64,000 nucleotides of DNA, taken from Hoeflea marina. GTDB lineage: Bacteria > Pseudomonadota > Alphaproteobacteria > Rhizobiales > Rhizobiaceae. Each line of letters opens with the position of its first letter. The first letter of the stretch is position 1. A program made the position numbers and the translations under genes. The notes under the pieces were generated by a model. It had not been told where the DNA came from. It did not search any database and saw nothing but the letters and a program-made list of their open reading frames with translations. The DNA lies in assembly GCF_003182275.1 (NCBI RefSeq), contig NZ_QGTR01000003.1, forward strand, positions 124,001 through 188,000. Reading direction: 5' to 3'. This document shows positions 9,601 through 19,600 of this stretch, one piece after another.

Positions 9601-10503
9601 TCAGACCGGCTCGAGCATGTCGAATTCGCGCAGGATCTGGCGCGTCGCCTCCAGCATGGCATCCACGGTGGCTTCGCGGTCGACCGCATGGCAGACGGCG
9701 CAGAGATGCGCCTTCTCGATGGCAGGACGGGCGTTCAGCGCCACCAGCCGGCCGCTCGCCAGCTGCGGCTCGATCAGCTTGGTCGGCAGGATGCCGATGC
9801 CGATTCCGGCCTCGACCAGATGGGCGATGACGCTCGGCACGGTGTTGCAGACCGACACCTGCATCGGCTCCAGCCCCGACGATCCGAACCAGGCCATGGT
9901 CTGGCGGTAATTGGGAGAGGGGCTGGGATTGATCAGCACGGTCTGGTGCAGCAGATCCGCCGGCCGGACGGTCTGCGGCAGGCCGAGCGCCGGCGCCGCC
10001 GCCCAGGTGGACGGCTGGATCCCGAGCGGCATGATCCGGAGCCGCGGATCCTCGACGGGATTGATGACGATGGCGAGGTCCAGCCGGTGCTGGTGGATGT
10101 CCTCGATCAGCTGCGGACTGGGTCCGATCCCGAGCTCGACCCGGAGGTCGGGATAGGTCACCGCGACAAGCCGCAGCAGGGCGGCGAGGCCGATGAAGGC
10201 GAAGGTTTCCGATACGCCCAGCCGCACCAGTCCGCTGACCTTGCCGCTGCCCGCCCAGCCCTTGAGCTTGCCCATTTCGGCGATGATGCGGCTGGCATGC
10301 TCGAGCATCGCCGAGCCGTCCTGCGACAGCTGCAGTCCGCGGCCGTTGCGGTCGAACAACGCCGTGCCCACGGCCCTTTCCAGGTCGCGCAGCCGCAGCG
10401 AGATGGTGGGCTGGGCGAGATTCAGGTGCCGCGAGGCCTCATGCACCGTGCCAAGGCGGGCAACGCAGACGAAGGCTTCGAGCTGGGCGAATGTGACACG
10501 CAT
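9601..10503 (-). CDS. LysR family transcriptional regulator
   Basis: A 300-residue LysR-type regulator. The winged helix-turn-helix occupies the first 60 residues (VTFAQLEAFVCVARLGTVHEA, then LAQPTISLRLRDLE), followed by a coinducer-binding domain. It lies on the same strand as, and 143 bases upstream of, the enolase-type gene and the TRAP genes, so it is likely their regulator, with the 9458-9600 gap as the probable target site. No T-N11-A operator could be assigned with certainty. Confidence 0.87.
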   Translation of the reverse strand: MRVTFAQLEAFVCVARLGTVHEASRHLNLAQPTISLRLRDLERAVGTALFDRNGRGLQLSQDGSAMLEHASRIIAEMGKLKGWAGSGKVSGLVRLGVSETFAFIGLAALLRLVAVTYPDLRVELGIGPSPQLIEDIHQHRLDLAIVINPVEDPRLRIMPLGIQPSTWAAAPALGLPQTVRPADLLHQTVLINPSPSPNYRQTMAWFGSSGLEPMQVSVCNTVPSVIAHLVEAGIGIGILPTKLIEPQLASGRLVALNARPAIEKAHLCAVCHAVDREATVDAMLEATRQILREFDMLEPV

Positions 10504-10728
10504 CTGATCGGTTATCCAATGGTGCCACCAGTGCTAACCAGATTCCCGCAGGAAGTCCAAACGGTGCTGATGTGCCGGACAGTCGCTTCCGGACGCCGCG
10601 CCGAGGCGGTTCCGCGCCTGCCGGGGGCCGGCACCTCTCGAGCACCGCGGGTCAATCGACCAGACCGCCGCACCCCATTGACGCGAACCGCTTAACTGTT
10701 TGGCAACCCCCGCGCGGTACTACGCCCC

Positions 10729-11274
10729 ATGCGCGGCCGCAAAAACAGACGACTTTGGTCCACCCCCAAATCCCGGCGCGGATTTGCCGTTCCGCTGCTG
10801 ACAGCCTTCCTGATGGCGGCGGCCTTCGCCGCGCCGTTCGTCGCCGACGCGGCGGGGCTGTTCAATTCACGGGCTGCGACAGCAGTCGACCCCTCTGACA
10901 CACTCGAACCGACGATCGCCGGACTCATCCACGGGCCGCTGCCGATCTGCGGAAGCGGACAGCGGATCACCTGCATCGTCGATGGCGACACGGGATGGCT
11001 GAATGGCGAGAAGTGGCGGCTCGCCGGAACCGACACCCCGGAGATCTCCTCCCCGGAATGCCAATCCGAATTGACGATCGGCATCCAGGCAAGGGACAGG
11101 CTCAGGGTCTTGATGACGGCCGGCTACCTGTTCGAACGCAACGGCACCGACCGCTATGGGCGGACGCTGGTCGAGATCAGGCTTGCCGACGGCCGCGATG
11201 TCGGCGACGTGCTCGAATCGGAAGGACTGTCCCAGGCCTGGCCCAACACGGGCAACCGCTGGTGTGGCCGATGA
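10729..11274 (+). CDS. Thermonuclease-family (SNase-like) secreted protein
   Basis: A 181-residue protein with an N-terminal hydrophobic export segment (VPLLTAFLMAAAFAAPFV) and a staphylococcal nuclease-like fold. Conserved elements are IVDGDTGWLNGEKWRLAG, DTPEI, and the catalytic region GTDRYGRTLVEI, followed by LSQAWPN. The family hydrolyses DNA or RNA with calcium; the periplasm or the outside is the likely place of action. It stands alone with no operon partner. No clear Shine-Dalgarno sequence is visible ahead of ATG 10729. Confidence 0.8.
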   Translation: MRGRKNRRLWSTPKSRRGFAVPLLTAFLMAAAFAAPFVADAAGLFNSRAATAVDPSDTLEPTIAGLIHGPLPICGSGQRITCIVDGDTGWLNGEKWRLAGTDTPEISSPECQSELTIGIQARDRLRVLMTAGYLFERNGTDRYGRTLVEIRLADGRDVGDVLESEGLSQAWPNTGNRWCGR

Positions 11275-11470
11275 TCGGGTGGGGCCATAACAGTGCTTGG
11301 GTCGTCGCGGGATGGGCAATCAAACGGTAACGCCAGAAAGGCGGCGGAGCCGGGTCTGGCTGACCCGGAGGGCCCGGCACAGCTGTCGCCGTATGGCAAA
11401 CGCGTTTCCCTGGTGCACTTTGAGCCAGCGTGTCAGCGTCCGAGGCGAAAACGGCTGCGATCGAAAAGAC

Positions 11471-11545
11471 TGGAGCGGGTGATCGGGTTCGAACCGACGA
11501 CATCAAGCATGGGAAGCTTGCGTTCTACCACTGAACTACACCCGC
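11471..11545 (-). tRNA. tRNA-Gly(CCC)
   Basis: On the minus strand the sequence folds into a full cloverleaf: acceptor GCGGGTG pairs with CACCCGC, D-stem GTTC/GAAC, anticodon stem CAAGC/GCTTG around TTCCCAT giving anticodon CCC, and a T arm with the TTCGAAC loop. The CCA end is encoded (11471-11473). Confidence 0.95.
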
Positions 11546-11761
11546 GCGCGGCGACAGCCGGCACGCCATGAATCACCTTTTTCCCGGCCGCATGTCAAGG
11601 CCGTTCCGCCGGCGGCGATCGGGCAGTGCGAAAGAGTCGGCGATGCCGGTGCCGGTCAGGTCCCGCGCCGGCTCCGGTCAGGGCGCCGCGCCGGTGGCGT
11701 GCCGGGCATGGCGGCTGCCGTTCCTGCTTGCTGCCGCCGCAGGGACTATCTAGAAAAGGTG

Positions 11762-12769
11762 ATGACAAATAGTCCGCCGCCCCGCTCCCTCCTCATGGTT
11801 GCCGAACGAAGCCTGCTCGGCGCGGCGATCGCGGAGGAATGGCTGGCCCAGGGCAACCGGATCGCCGCGATCTGGACCTCCGACCACCGGCGGCTCAGGC
11901 CAAATCTTCTCGAGCGCATCGGGGCGGCCGTGACCGGACTTCCCACCCTCTCGTCAATCGCCCGCCGGCACGGAATTCCGATCCGGCAGATCGGACGGCT
12001 GTCGCGGATGCCCGACCTCGAGCGCGAGGTGCGCGCCACCGGCGCCGACGTGCTGATGACCGTCATGACCCACTCCATCGTGCCGGAGGCGATGCTGGCG
12101 CTCTTCGACGGCCGGGCGATCAACTGCCATCCGGCGCTGCTGCCGCACTTCAAGGGACCGCAGCCGCTGCAGTCCATGCTGCACGACGGCTGCGGCGAGG
12201 TTCATGGCGGGCTCACCCTGCATGTGCTCAGCCCCGGGATCGACGAGGGCGCCATCGTCGCGCAGCAGCCGCTGCCGCTGCGCGTCGGCGAAATCCCGGA
12301 ATGGAATGCCCTGTCGGTGCTGGCGGTGCGCCGGATGATGCGCGGCGAGACGGCGGCCTATCTGCGGGGCGATCGCCAGGCGGTGCCGCAGCAGCCGGGC
12401 TCGGGCCATTACCGCAGGGTCGCCGCCGGGGAGTTCTCGATCACCGCCGACAAGAGCCTGGCCCTCTGCCAGCATCTGAGCCGGACGATTCCGCCGGGCA
12501 CGCTGCTCTGGCTGCCGGCGCCGGCGGATGCAGCCCGCCGCGGCTCCTACCGGATCGCCGAAGCCTTGCGCCGCATCGGCCCGGCGACGGGACGGACGCC
12601 GCGCATCGGCTGGCTGACGATCGAAGCCGACGTGACCGACGCCAGGATCGCGATGCGGCGTCGCCACAAGATCGCGGAGATCGTCGCCCGGATCGGCGAG
12701 AGCCTGAGAATGCGCCGGGTGCTGGCGCGTGCGGCGCGCGCCGCCGGCGACGGGCCGGCTTCCGGCTGA
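11762..12769 (+). CDS. Formyltransferase-family protein (Fmt/hydroxymethyl-transferase-like)
   Basis: A 335-residue protein with an N-terminal formyl-transferase domain. The catalytic set is intact: Asn121 and His123 in INCHPALLP and Asp161 in LSPGIDEGAIV. The C-terminal part does not clearly match the tRNA-binding domain of methionyl-tRNA formyltransferase, so this is unlikely to be the housekeeping fmt gene. Related domains act in biosynthetic or sugar formylation with 10-formyl-tetrahydrofolate. ATG 11762 was chosen where family similarity begins; the ribosome site (AAGG) is very close and therefore weak. It lies between tRNA-Gly and dcd with no obvious partner. Confidence 0.72.
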   Translation: MTNSPPPRSLLMVAERSLLGAAIAEEWLAQGNRIAAIWTSDHRRLRPNLLERIGAAVTGLPTLSSIARRHGIPIRQIGRLSRMPDLEREVRATGADVLMTVMTHSIVPEAMLALFDGRAINCHPALLPHFKGPQPLQSMLHDGCGEVHGGLTLHVLSPGIDEGAIVAQQPLPLRVGEIPEWNALSVLAVRRMMRGETAAYLRGDRQAVPQQPGSGHYRRVAAGEFSITADKSLALCQHLSRTIPPGTLLWLPAPADAARRGSYRIAEALRRIGPATGRTPRIGWLTIEADVTDARIAMRRRHKIAEIVARIGESLRMRRVLARAARAAGDGPASG

Positions 12770-12784
12770 GCGCTTCTGCTTTTC

Positions 12785-12870
12785 ATTGAATCGCAGACGC
12801 GCTCTAAGTTTTTGATTTGTCGCATTGTCCTACGACGAAGTTAAATTCACTTCGTCTGGAAATGCTCCAA
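12785..12870. repeat. Rhizobial-type intergenic repeat with 8-bp dyad
   Basis: AT-richer intergenic stretch between two genes, with the perfect dyad GACGAAGT / ACTTCGTC at 12834-12856 and the flanking phrases GCGCTCTAAG and GGAAATGCTCC. It looks like the dispersed intergenic elements common in Rhizobiales. Only one copy was seen in the window, so the repeat call rests on general resemblance. Confidence 0.4.
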
Positions 12871-12920
12871 GCATCGTCACGGCGCGTTTGCGCATGGCGC
12901 TTCGCGCCCTTCGCACTCGT

Positions 12921-14036
12921 TCAGAGCCGCAGGATCTCGGAGGGCGCGCGAAAATGCTTGGACAGCTTCAGCCCCTGGGCCTGGTAGTTGGAGCCCAGGC
13001 CCGAGCCGTAGAGTGTTTCGGGACGCTCGAGCATGTGCTCGTAGACGAGACGACCGACGATCTGGCCGTGTTCGAGAATGAACGGCACTTCGTGGCTGCG
13101 CACTTCCAGCACCGCGCGGCTTCCGGCGCCGCCCGATGCGGAATGGCCGAAGCCGGGGTCGAAGAAGCCGGCATAGTGGACGCGGAATTCGCCCACCAGC
13201 GGATCGAAAGGGGTCATCTCGGCTGCGAAATCCGGCGGCACATGCACAGATTCCCGTGACACCAGAATGTAGAACTCGTCGGGATCGAGGATCAGGTCGG
13301 CCGAGCCGCGGTTGTAGAGCGGCTCCCAGAAATCGTGGACCTCGTGCATGGCGCGCTTGTCGACATCGACGACGGCCGTGTGGTGCTTGCCGCGATAGCC
13401 GACCAGCGCGTTGTCGCCCGCGCCCTTGAGGTCGATCGACAGCGCGATGCCGCCGCCGCTGACATTGGGCGTGTCGGAGGCCACCAGCGTCTGGGTGCGG
13501 TGCAGCTCCGACAGTTCGCTCTCGTCGAGCAGCGCGTGACCCTGGCGGAAGCGGATCTGCGACAGGCGCGAACCGGTGCGCGCAATGATTGGAAAGGTGC
13601 GCGGGCTGACTTCGAGATAGAGCGGCCCGGTGTAGCCGGGGGCAATCTTGTCGAACTCCTGGCCGTAATCGGTCATCACCCGGGTGAAGATGTCGAGCCT
13701 GCCGGTGGAACTCTTCGGATTGGCCGAGGCCGCAATGCCGGCCGGCAGCGCCAGGCTTTCGAGGAGCGGCACGATGTAGACGCAGCCGGTCTCGAGAACG
13801 GCGCCGTCGCTGAGATCGATCTCATGCAGCGCCAGGCGGCCGAGCTTGCTTTCCACCGTGTTGCCGGGGCCGGGCAGGAAGCTGGCGCGGACCCGCCAGG
13901 CCTTGACGCCGAGGCGCAGATCGAGGCTCGCCGGCTGGATCTGGTCGGGGTCGAGCGGACGCGGCGTCATGAGCCTGCCGCCGTCAAGCAGCGCCCGAAT
14001 TGCGCGGTCCGCCAATATTCCAGCCGTCTGTGCCAT
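12921..14036 (-). CDS. dcd: 2'-deoxycytidine 5'-triphosphate deaminase (long alphaproteobacterial form)
   Basis: A 371-residue dCTP deaminase, about twice the length of the E. coli enzyme, as found in alphaproteobacteria where two dUTPase-fold halves are joined. The first half has PLDPDQIQPASLDLRLG and ANPKSSTGRLDIFTRV; the second half repeats the pattern near PPDFAAEMTPFDP and AGFFDPGFG. It converts dCTP to dUTP for dTMP synthesis in the cytoplasm. The start at 14036 is supported by GCGGAGA a few bases upstream; a longer frame to 14318 would run through the riboswitch on the other strand. Confidence 0.88.
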   Translation of the reverse strand: MAQTAGILADRAIRALLDGGRLMTPRPLDPDQIQPASLDLRLGVKAWRVRASFLPGPGNTVESKLGRLALHEIDLSDGAVLETGCVYIVPLLESLALPAGIAASANPKSSTGRLDIFTRVMTDYGQEFDKIAPGYTGPLYLEVSPRTFPIIARTGSRLSQIRFRQGHALLDESELSELHRTQTLVASDTPNVSGGGIALSIDLKGAGDNALVGYRGKHHTAVVDVDKRAMHEVHDFWEPLYNRGSADLILDPDEFYILVSRESVHVPPDFAAEMTPFDPLVGEFRVHYAGFFDPGFGHSASGGAGSRAVLEVRSHEVPFILEHGQIVGRLVYEHMLERPETLYGSGLGSNYQAQGLKLSKHFRAPSEILRL

Positions 14037-14113
14037 GCCATCTCCGCAATCGCTGCCCTTCCATGGCAATGCAAGGCGATTGACGCAAGCTTCGCCAGCG
14101 CCTAAAGTTGATT

Positions 14114-14172
14114 TATCCCGTGGTGATTTGGCCGACCGGCTTGCAGCCACGTTAAATAAGTCGCTAAAAAGG
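14114..14172 (+). promoter_or_regulatory. SAM-II riboswitch (metA motif)
   Basis: The SAM-II consensus is nearly exact: CCCGTGGTGATTTGGCCG, then CCGGCTTGCAGCCACGTTAA, then AAGTCGCTAAA. Helix P1 forms from CGTGG (14119-14123) with CCACG (14147-14151), and the pseudoknot from CGGCTT (14137-14142) with AAGTCG (14158-14163). SAM-II aptamers sense S-adenosylmethionine in alphaproteobacteria and turn off methionine synthesis genes; here the target is metZ, which starts about 50 bases downstream. Confidence 0.95.
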
Positions 14173-14181
14173 TCGGGTGTG

Positions 14182-14215
14182 GAAACCGGCTTGCGACATT
14201 GCGGCCGGTTTTTTT
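14182..14215 (+). terminator. Intrinsic terminator between SAM-II aptamer and metZ
   Basis: AACCGGC and GCCGGTT pair around an 11- to 12-base loop and are followed at once by a run of seven T. This sits after the aptamer and before the metZ start, so it may be an expression platform acting on transcription. A T-run this close to ATG 14221 also leaves little room for a normal ribosome site. Confidence 0.7.
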
Positions 14216-14220
14216 GTGGA

Positions 14221-15414
14221 ATGAGCGACATGAGCACACCCAGACGTTTTCGAACCGCCACGGAGCTGGTGCATGGCGGGATCAACCGCTCCCAGTACGG
14301 CGAGACCTCCGAAGCCATTTTCCTGACCCAGGGCTTTGTCTACCAGAGCGCCGAGGCGGCCGAAGCCCGCTTCAAGGGCGAGGAACCCGGATTCATCTAT
14401 TCGCGCTATGCGAACCCGACCAACGACATGTTCGAGAAACGCATGTGCCTGATGGAAGGCGCCGACGACGCGCGCGCCACCGCCTCGGGCATGGCCGCGA
14501 TCTCGGCGGCACTGCTGTGCCAGCTGCGCGCCGGCGACCATGTGGTGGCGGCCCGCGCGCTGTTCGGCTCCTGCCGCTGGGTGGTGGAAACGCTGATGCC
14601 GCAATACGGCATCGAGACCACGCTGATCGACGGCCGCGAGCTTGCCAACTGGGAACGGGCCATCCGCCCCAACACCAAGGTGATGTTCCTCGAGAGCCCG
14701 ACCAACCCAACGCTGGAGGTCATCGACATCGCCGGCGTGGCCAGGCTCGCCAACCAGATCGGCGCCAGGCTGGTGGTCGACAACGTGTTCGCCACGCCGC
14801 TCCTGCAGAAGCCGCTGGAGCTGGGAGCGCATGTGGTGGCCTATTCGGCGACCAAGCACATCGACGGCCAGGGCCGGTGCCTGGGCGGCGTCATCCTCTC
14901 GGACCAGGACTGGATCGACGAGCACCTGCACAACTATTTCCGCCACACCGGACCGTCGATGTCGCCGTTCAACGCCTGGACCCTGCTCAAGGGACTGGAA
15001 ACCCTGCCCATCAGGGTGCGCCAGCAGACCGAAAGCGCCGGCCGGCTCGCCGATTTCCTGGCCGAGCACAAGGCGGTGGCCCGCACGATCTATCCGGGCC
15101 GGGCCGACCATCCGCAGGCCGACATCTGTGCCAAGCAGATGACCGGCGGCTCGACCATGGTGGCGCTGGAGCTCAAGGGCGGCAAGGCGGCGGCGTTCGC
15201 CATGCAGAACGCGCTCGAAGTGGTGCGCATCTCCAACAATCTCGGCGATGCCAAGAGCCTGATCACCCATCCGGCGACGACGACGCACAAGAACCTCAGC
15301 GACGAGGCGCGCGACGAGCTCGGCATCGGCCCCGGCCTCTTGCGGCTGTCGGTCGGGCTCGAGGACATCGACGATCTGCTCGAGGATTTCGACCGGGCGC
15401 TCGCCGGCCTCTGA
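14221..15414 (+). CDS. metZ: O-succinylhomoserine sulfhydrylase
   Basis: A 397-residue PLP enzyme of the Cys/Met metabolism family. Seen are the N-terminal LVHGGINRSQYGETSEAIFLTQGFVY typical of rhizobial MetZ (in part), SRYANPTNDMFE, and the PLP lysine in YSATKHIDGQGRCLGG. It makes homocysteine from O-succinylhomoserine and sulfide in the cytoplasm. The SAM-II riboswitch directly upstream fits this role. ATG 14221 and ATG 14230 are both possible starts; GGA at 14217-14219 is better spaced for the second, which would remove three residues. Confidence 0.92.
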   Translation: MSDMSTPRRFRTATELVHGGINRSQYGETSEAIFLTQGFVYQSAEAAEARFKGEEPGFIYSRYANPTNDMFEKRMCLMEGADDARATASGMAAISAALLCQLRAGDHVVAARALFGSCRWVVETLMPQYGIETTLIDGRELANWERAIRPNTKVMFLESPTNPTLEVIDIAGVARLANQIGARLVVDNVFATPLLQKPLELGAHVVAYSATKHIDGQGRCLGGVILSDQDWIDEHLHNYFRHTGPSMSPFNAWTLLKGLETLPIRVRQQTESAGRLADFLAEHKAVARTIYPGRADHPQADICAKQMTGGSTMVALELKGGKAAAFAMQNALEVVRISNNLGDAKSLITHPATTTHKNLSDEARDELGIGPGLLRLSVGLEDIDDLLEDFDRALAGL

Positions 15415-15423
15415 CCCGTCGGA

Positions 15424-16035
15424 TCAGCCGGCGGCAAAGGTCGCCCGCGCCAGCATGATGCGCGACACCGCGGTGTAGAGACACACCGCGGCGAACACCC
15501 ACGCGACGATCGGAAAGCCCGCCGGCCAGAGGCAGGCCAGGATGAAGACCGCGAGCGTCTCGGTCGCCTCGGCCAGGCCGGTGGTGAAGTAGATCGACTT
15601 GACGCCGCGGGCCCGGGTCGACAGCCGGCGTTTCTCCGCCACCACCGCATAGGCGAGGAAGCTCGCGCCGTTGATGTAGAAGGCGAAGATCAGCGCCGCG
15701 CCGGCGATCGCATTGGCCCCAGGATCATGGAGGATGAAAGCAAAGGGGATGGCGCCGTAGAAGACGAAGTCGAGCACGATGTCGAGAAAGCCGCCGAAGT
15801 CGGTGCCGCGGCTGGCGCGCGCCACGGCGCCATCGAGCCCATCGCCGATGCGGCTCAGCACCATCACCAAGAGCCCCACCATCAGCCAGCCGTTGGCAAT
15901 CAGCGCAGCCGCTCCAAGCCCGACAAAGCAGCTCACGACGGTCACGGCATTGGCCGTCACCCCCAGTTTCGCCAGCCTGCGGCCGGTCCGGTCGAGGATC
16001 GGCTCCAGTCGTTGGCGCACGGCCCCATCCAGCAT
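15424..16035 (-). CDS. CDP-alcohol phosphatidyltransferase family protein
   Basis: An integral membrane enzyme of about 203 residues with roughly six helices. The family signature D-x2-D-G-x2-A-R-x8-G-x3-D-x3-D is present as DGLDGAVAR followed by GGFLDIVLD. Such enzymes transfer a phosphatidyl group from CDP-diacylglycerol, or a similar donor, to an alcohol in phospholipid synthesis. Start at the Met of MLDGAVRQRLEP (16035), where similarity begins; an upstream Met at 16089 is in frame. It converges with metZ, 9 bases between the stops. Confidence 0.83.
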   Translation of the reverse strand: MLDGAVRQRLEPILDRTGRRLAKLGVTANAVTVVSCFVGLGAAALIANGWLMVGLLVMVLSRIGDGLDGAVARASRGTDFGGFLDIVLDFVFYGAIPFAFILHDPGANAIAGAALIFAFYINGASFLAYAVVAEKRRLSTRARGVKSIYFTTGLAEATETLAVFILACLWPAGFPIVAWVFAAVCLYTAVSRIMLARATFAAG

Positions 16036-16212
16036 GGCTGCGTCTCCCGTTGAACCCGCATTGTTACCGGCAATCCCCGCCGGGGTCACCCCGCATCGTC
16101 GCAGCCTGGTTCACATTCCCGTTCCCGAAGAGCCCCGGAACCAGCGGCAATTGCGGCGTGTTGCTTGACGCGGGCTCGCACCTATAGAATGAGTGCGGAC
16201 AAGGAGTGCCGA

Positions 16213-16605
16213 ATGTACCGAGCGTTGACCCGCAACATCGAAGTCACGGTGGAACCGTTCTATCTCGAGGATCAGTCCGATCCCGACGACAGCCGCTATG
16301 TCTGGGGCTACCGCGTGGTGATCGCCAATCATTCCGACATCGTCGTGCAGCTGCGCTCTCGGCACTGGCGCATCACCGACGAGAACGGCTTCATCGACGA
16401 GGTCCGCGGCCCCGGCGTCGTCGGCGAGCAGCCGGTGCTCGGACCGGGCGACACCTATGAATATTCCTCGGGCTGCCCGCTGGATACGCCCTCGGGGGTG
16501 ATGGTCGGCAGCTACCAGATGCAGTCCGAGGAAGGCGAGATGTTCGACGTCGACATACCGGCCTTCTCGCTCGACCGTCCGGGCGTGCCGCGAACGCTCA
16601 ACTGA
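16213..16605 (+). CDS. apaG: ApaG domain protein
   Basis: A 130-residue single-domain protein with the fibronectin-III-like ApaG fold. Family motifs are [34 protein letters not shown] and [21 protein letters not shown]. ApaG is widely conserved and linked to divalent-cation resistance and nucleotide metabolism; its biochemical role is not settled. ATG 16213 is preceded by AAGGAG at a six-base distance, which decides this start over upstream in-frame codons. Confidence 0.93.
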   Translation: MYRALTRNIEVTVEPFYLEDQSDPDDSRYVWGYRVVIANHSDIVVQLRSRHWRITDENGFIDEVRGPGVVGEQPVLGPGDTYEYSSGCPLDTPSGVMVGSYQMQSEEGEMFDVDIPAFSLDRPGVPRTLN

Positions 16606-16642
16606 GCAGCGGCACAGCCGCCCTGCCCCGAAGCAATGACGA

Positions 16643-19600
16643 TCAGACCGGTTCCCGCGCGGGCCTTGCGCGGCCGCGGCCGTAGAGCAGCGCGAAGCCC
16701 CTGACAATGTCGTCGCCGACACCGATCAGCGCCGGGATCAGGAACAGCACGAAGACGGTGGTGAAGGCGAGCCCGAAGACGATGGTGATCGCCATCGGCA
16801 GCAGGAACTGCGCCTGCAGGTCGGTTTCGTAGACGAGCGGCAGCAGGCCGCCGATGGTGGTCAGCGAGGTCAGGAGCACGGCGCGGAATCGGTCCCGGCT
16901 GGCGCCGATGGCGGCGGTGGCCAGATCGTCGCCCTCGGCGCGGCGCTCCTCGAGCCGGTCGACCAGAATGATGGAATCGTTGACCACGATGCCCGCCAGC
17001 CCCAGCAGGCCGATGAAGGAGAGGATGGTGAGCTGGTAGCCGAGCAGCCAGTGGCCGAAGATGGCGCCGACGACGCCGAGCGGGATGATCAGCATCACCG
17101 CAACCGGGCGCCAGTAGCTCGCAAACACCCAGGCCAGCACGATGTAGATGACGCTCAGCGCGATCACCGTGCCGAGTTGCAGGTCGGAGAAGGCCTTCTC
17201 CTGCTCCTCGGCGCGGCCGCCGAAGCTGTAGCTCACACCGTGTCTGGCGGCGATGAGATCGAGCGCACCGCTGGCCTCAAGCCGGGAGATCACCTGATCG
17301 GTGGTGATCACCGCCGAATCGAGGTCGCCCGTCACCGAGGCCGTCGACTTGCCGTCGCGGCGCTGGATGGTGGCAAAGCCCTGCCGCTCGGTGAGATCGA
17401 CCACCTCGGTCAGGGGAACGAACTGGCCGCCGGGACTCCGCAGGTCGAGGCTTCTCAGCGCCGCGGTACCGGCAGCCGACTGGGTCTGGGACAGCCGCAC
17501 CGTCACCTCGTCATCGTTGCGCGGAAAGCGGAATGGAATGACGCCGTCGAAGGCATTGCGGATCTGGCGGCCCACCTCGTCGACGGTGAAGCCGAAGGCC
17601 GCGCCCTGCGGCGTGAGCTGCATGACGAGCTCCGGCTTGCCCCAGGGCAGGTCGTCGTCAAGTCCGGAAACGCCGTCGATGCCGGAGAGCGCGGCGATGA
17701 CGTCGGCGGAGGCGGCCTTCAGCGCGGCGGACCGATCCCCCTGCAGCCTCACCTCGATGTCGCGGCCGGGAGGACCGCCGCGGACCTGGGAGATCGCGAA
17801 ACGCGAGACGCCGGCCAGGCTGGGCACCGCGTCACTCCAGGCGGTGACCAGATCGGGGGTGCGCACGTCGCGCTGCTCGGAGGTGGTGAGCTGCACCTTG
17901 ATCCGCGCCTGGGCGCCGCCGCTGCGGCTCGACCCCCTGTAGGTGGTGAACACCGACCTGATGGCGCTGCTGCCCGTGCCGCTGAGCTCGCGATCGATCC
18001 GGAGCAGCACCGCCTCGTGGCTGGCGATGGCAACGAAGGCCTCCGCCTCGGGCAGGCCGGCATTGAAACTGATGGTGCCGGTGATGCTTTCGGCCTCGGG
18101 GGACGGAAAGAAGACGAACTCCACCTTGCCCGATCGCACCAGACCGACGGCCACGACCATCACCAGCCCGATGGTGATGGCGATGGTGACGTAGCGCCAG
18201 TGCCAGGCGAGCGTGACGAGCGCGTTGAAGGGACCATCGCGGAAACGGTTGAAGCGGCGGTCGAAGCCCTGGCGGAAGCGGCTTTCGGGCACGCCGCCCC
18301 GGCGACCGGCTCCGCGATCGGCCCGGCCCTGGCCATGGATCGCCAGCTTCAGCAGTCCGAACTCGATCAGGCTGGCGACGGTCAGCGCCGCCACCGCCAC
18401 CAGCGCCACCCGCTGCGCGAGCGGCAGGGCGAGCAGCCACGCCGAAACGGAGGACAGCGCCGCTGCGCTGCCGGTCAAATCGACGGCCAGCCTGGAGCCC
18501 AGACCCGCAACCGCCACGGCGATCAGCAGGGCGATCAGAAACTGCCGCCACCAGGACCAGGCGGGCGCCGCGCGGGCCGACAACGAATGGGCCAAATGGC
18601 CCGGCAGGACAAAGAAACACTCGACCAGGCTCGAGACCAGCACCGCGATCACCACCAGCGGCAGCACGCCGATCAACTGGCCGACCGTGTCGCCGATGAG
18701 CATGATCGGCGCGAAGGCGGCAAGCGTCGTGGTCATCGCCGCCAGCACCGGCGTCAGCATCATCCTGACGCCGTTCTCGGCAGCGGCCACCGGATCGTCG
18801 CCCATCTCGAGACGGGTGTTGGTGTGCTCGCCCACGACGATGGCGTCATCGACGATGATGCCGAGCATCATGATCAGGGCAAAGAGCGAAATCATGTTGA
18901 TGGTCTGGCCGGTGACGAACATCACGCCGATGGTGGCGAGCATGGCGACCGGAATGCCCATCGCCACCCACAGGGCGATGCGGGCATCGAGAAACAGGAA
19001 CAGGATCGCCACCACCAGCAGCAGGCCGCCGAGACCGTTCTTGATCAGCAGCCAGATCCGGCTCTGCAGCGCTTCGGAGCTGTCGTCGTAGACCGCCAGC
19101 TCAAGGCCGGGCGGCAGCTGCGGGCGGATCTCGTCGAGATAGGCCGACAGCACGGCGGCTGTCTCGAGCGTGTCGGCGCTCGGGGCGCGGCGCACATCCA
19201 GCTCGATTGCCGGCGAAGCGCCGGAAAAACCGCGCGTGGCGTCATCGGCGAAACCATCGGTGATCGAGGCGATGTCGCCCAGCAGCACCTTCTCGCCGGT
19301 GGGCCGCGCCAGCACCTCGATGCGCGAGAGCTGTCGGGCGCCCTGGGCGTCGGCGACGGCGCGCAATTGCCGCTCCACCGCACCGTCGACATTGCCCGAC
19401 GGCAGGTCGCGGCTGTTGGCGGCGATGGTCTGCGCCACGGCGGCGATGGTGGTGCCGAGGCGACGCAGTTCGATTTCCGGCACCTCCACGCGGATTTCGG
19501 CGGCGCGCAGGCCGGTGAAATTGATCTGGTCAACGCCGCGGTCGATGAGATCGTCGCGGATGCGCTTGGCCCAGATGCGCTTGAGGGTCTCCGACGTGGT

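Noticed and set aside
14037-14318. N-terminal extension of the dCTP deaminase
   Set aside because: It would be antisense to the SAM-II riboswitch and metZ start and shows no family similarity.
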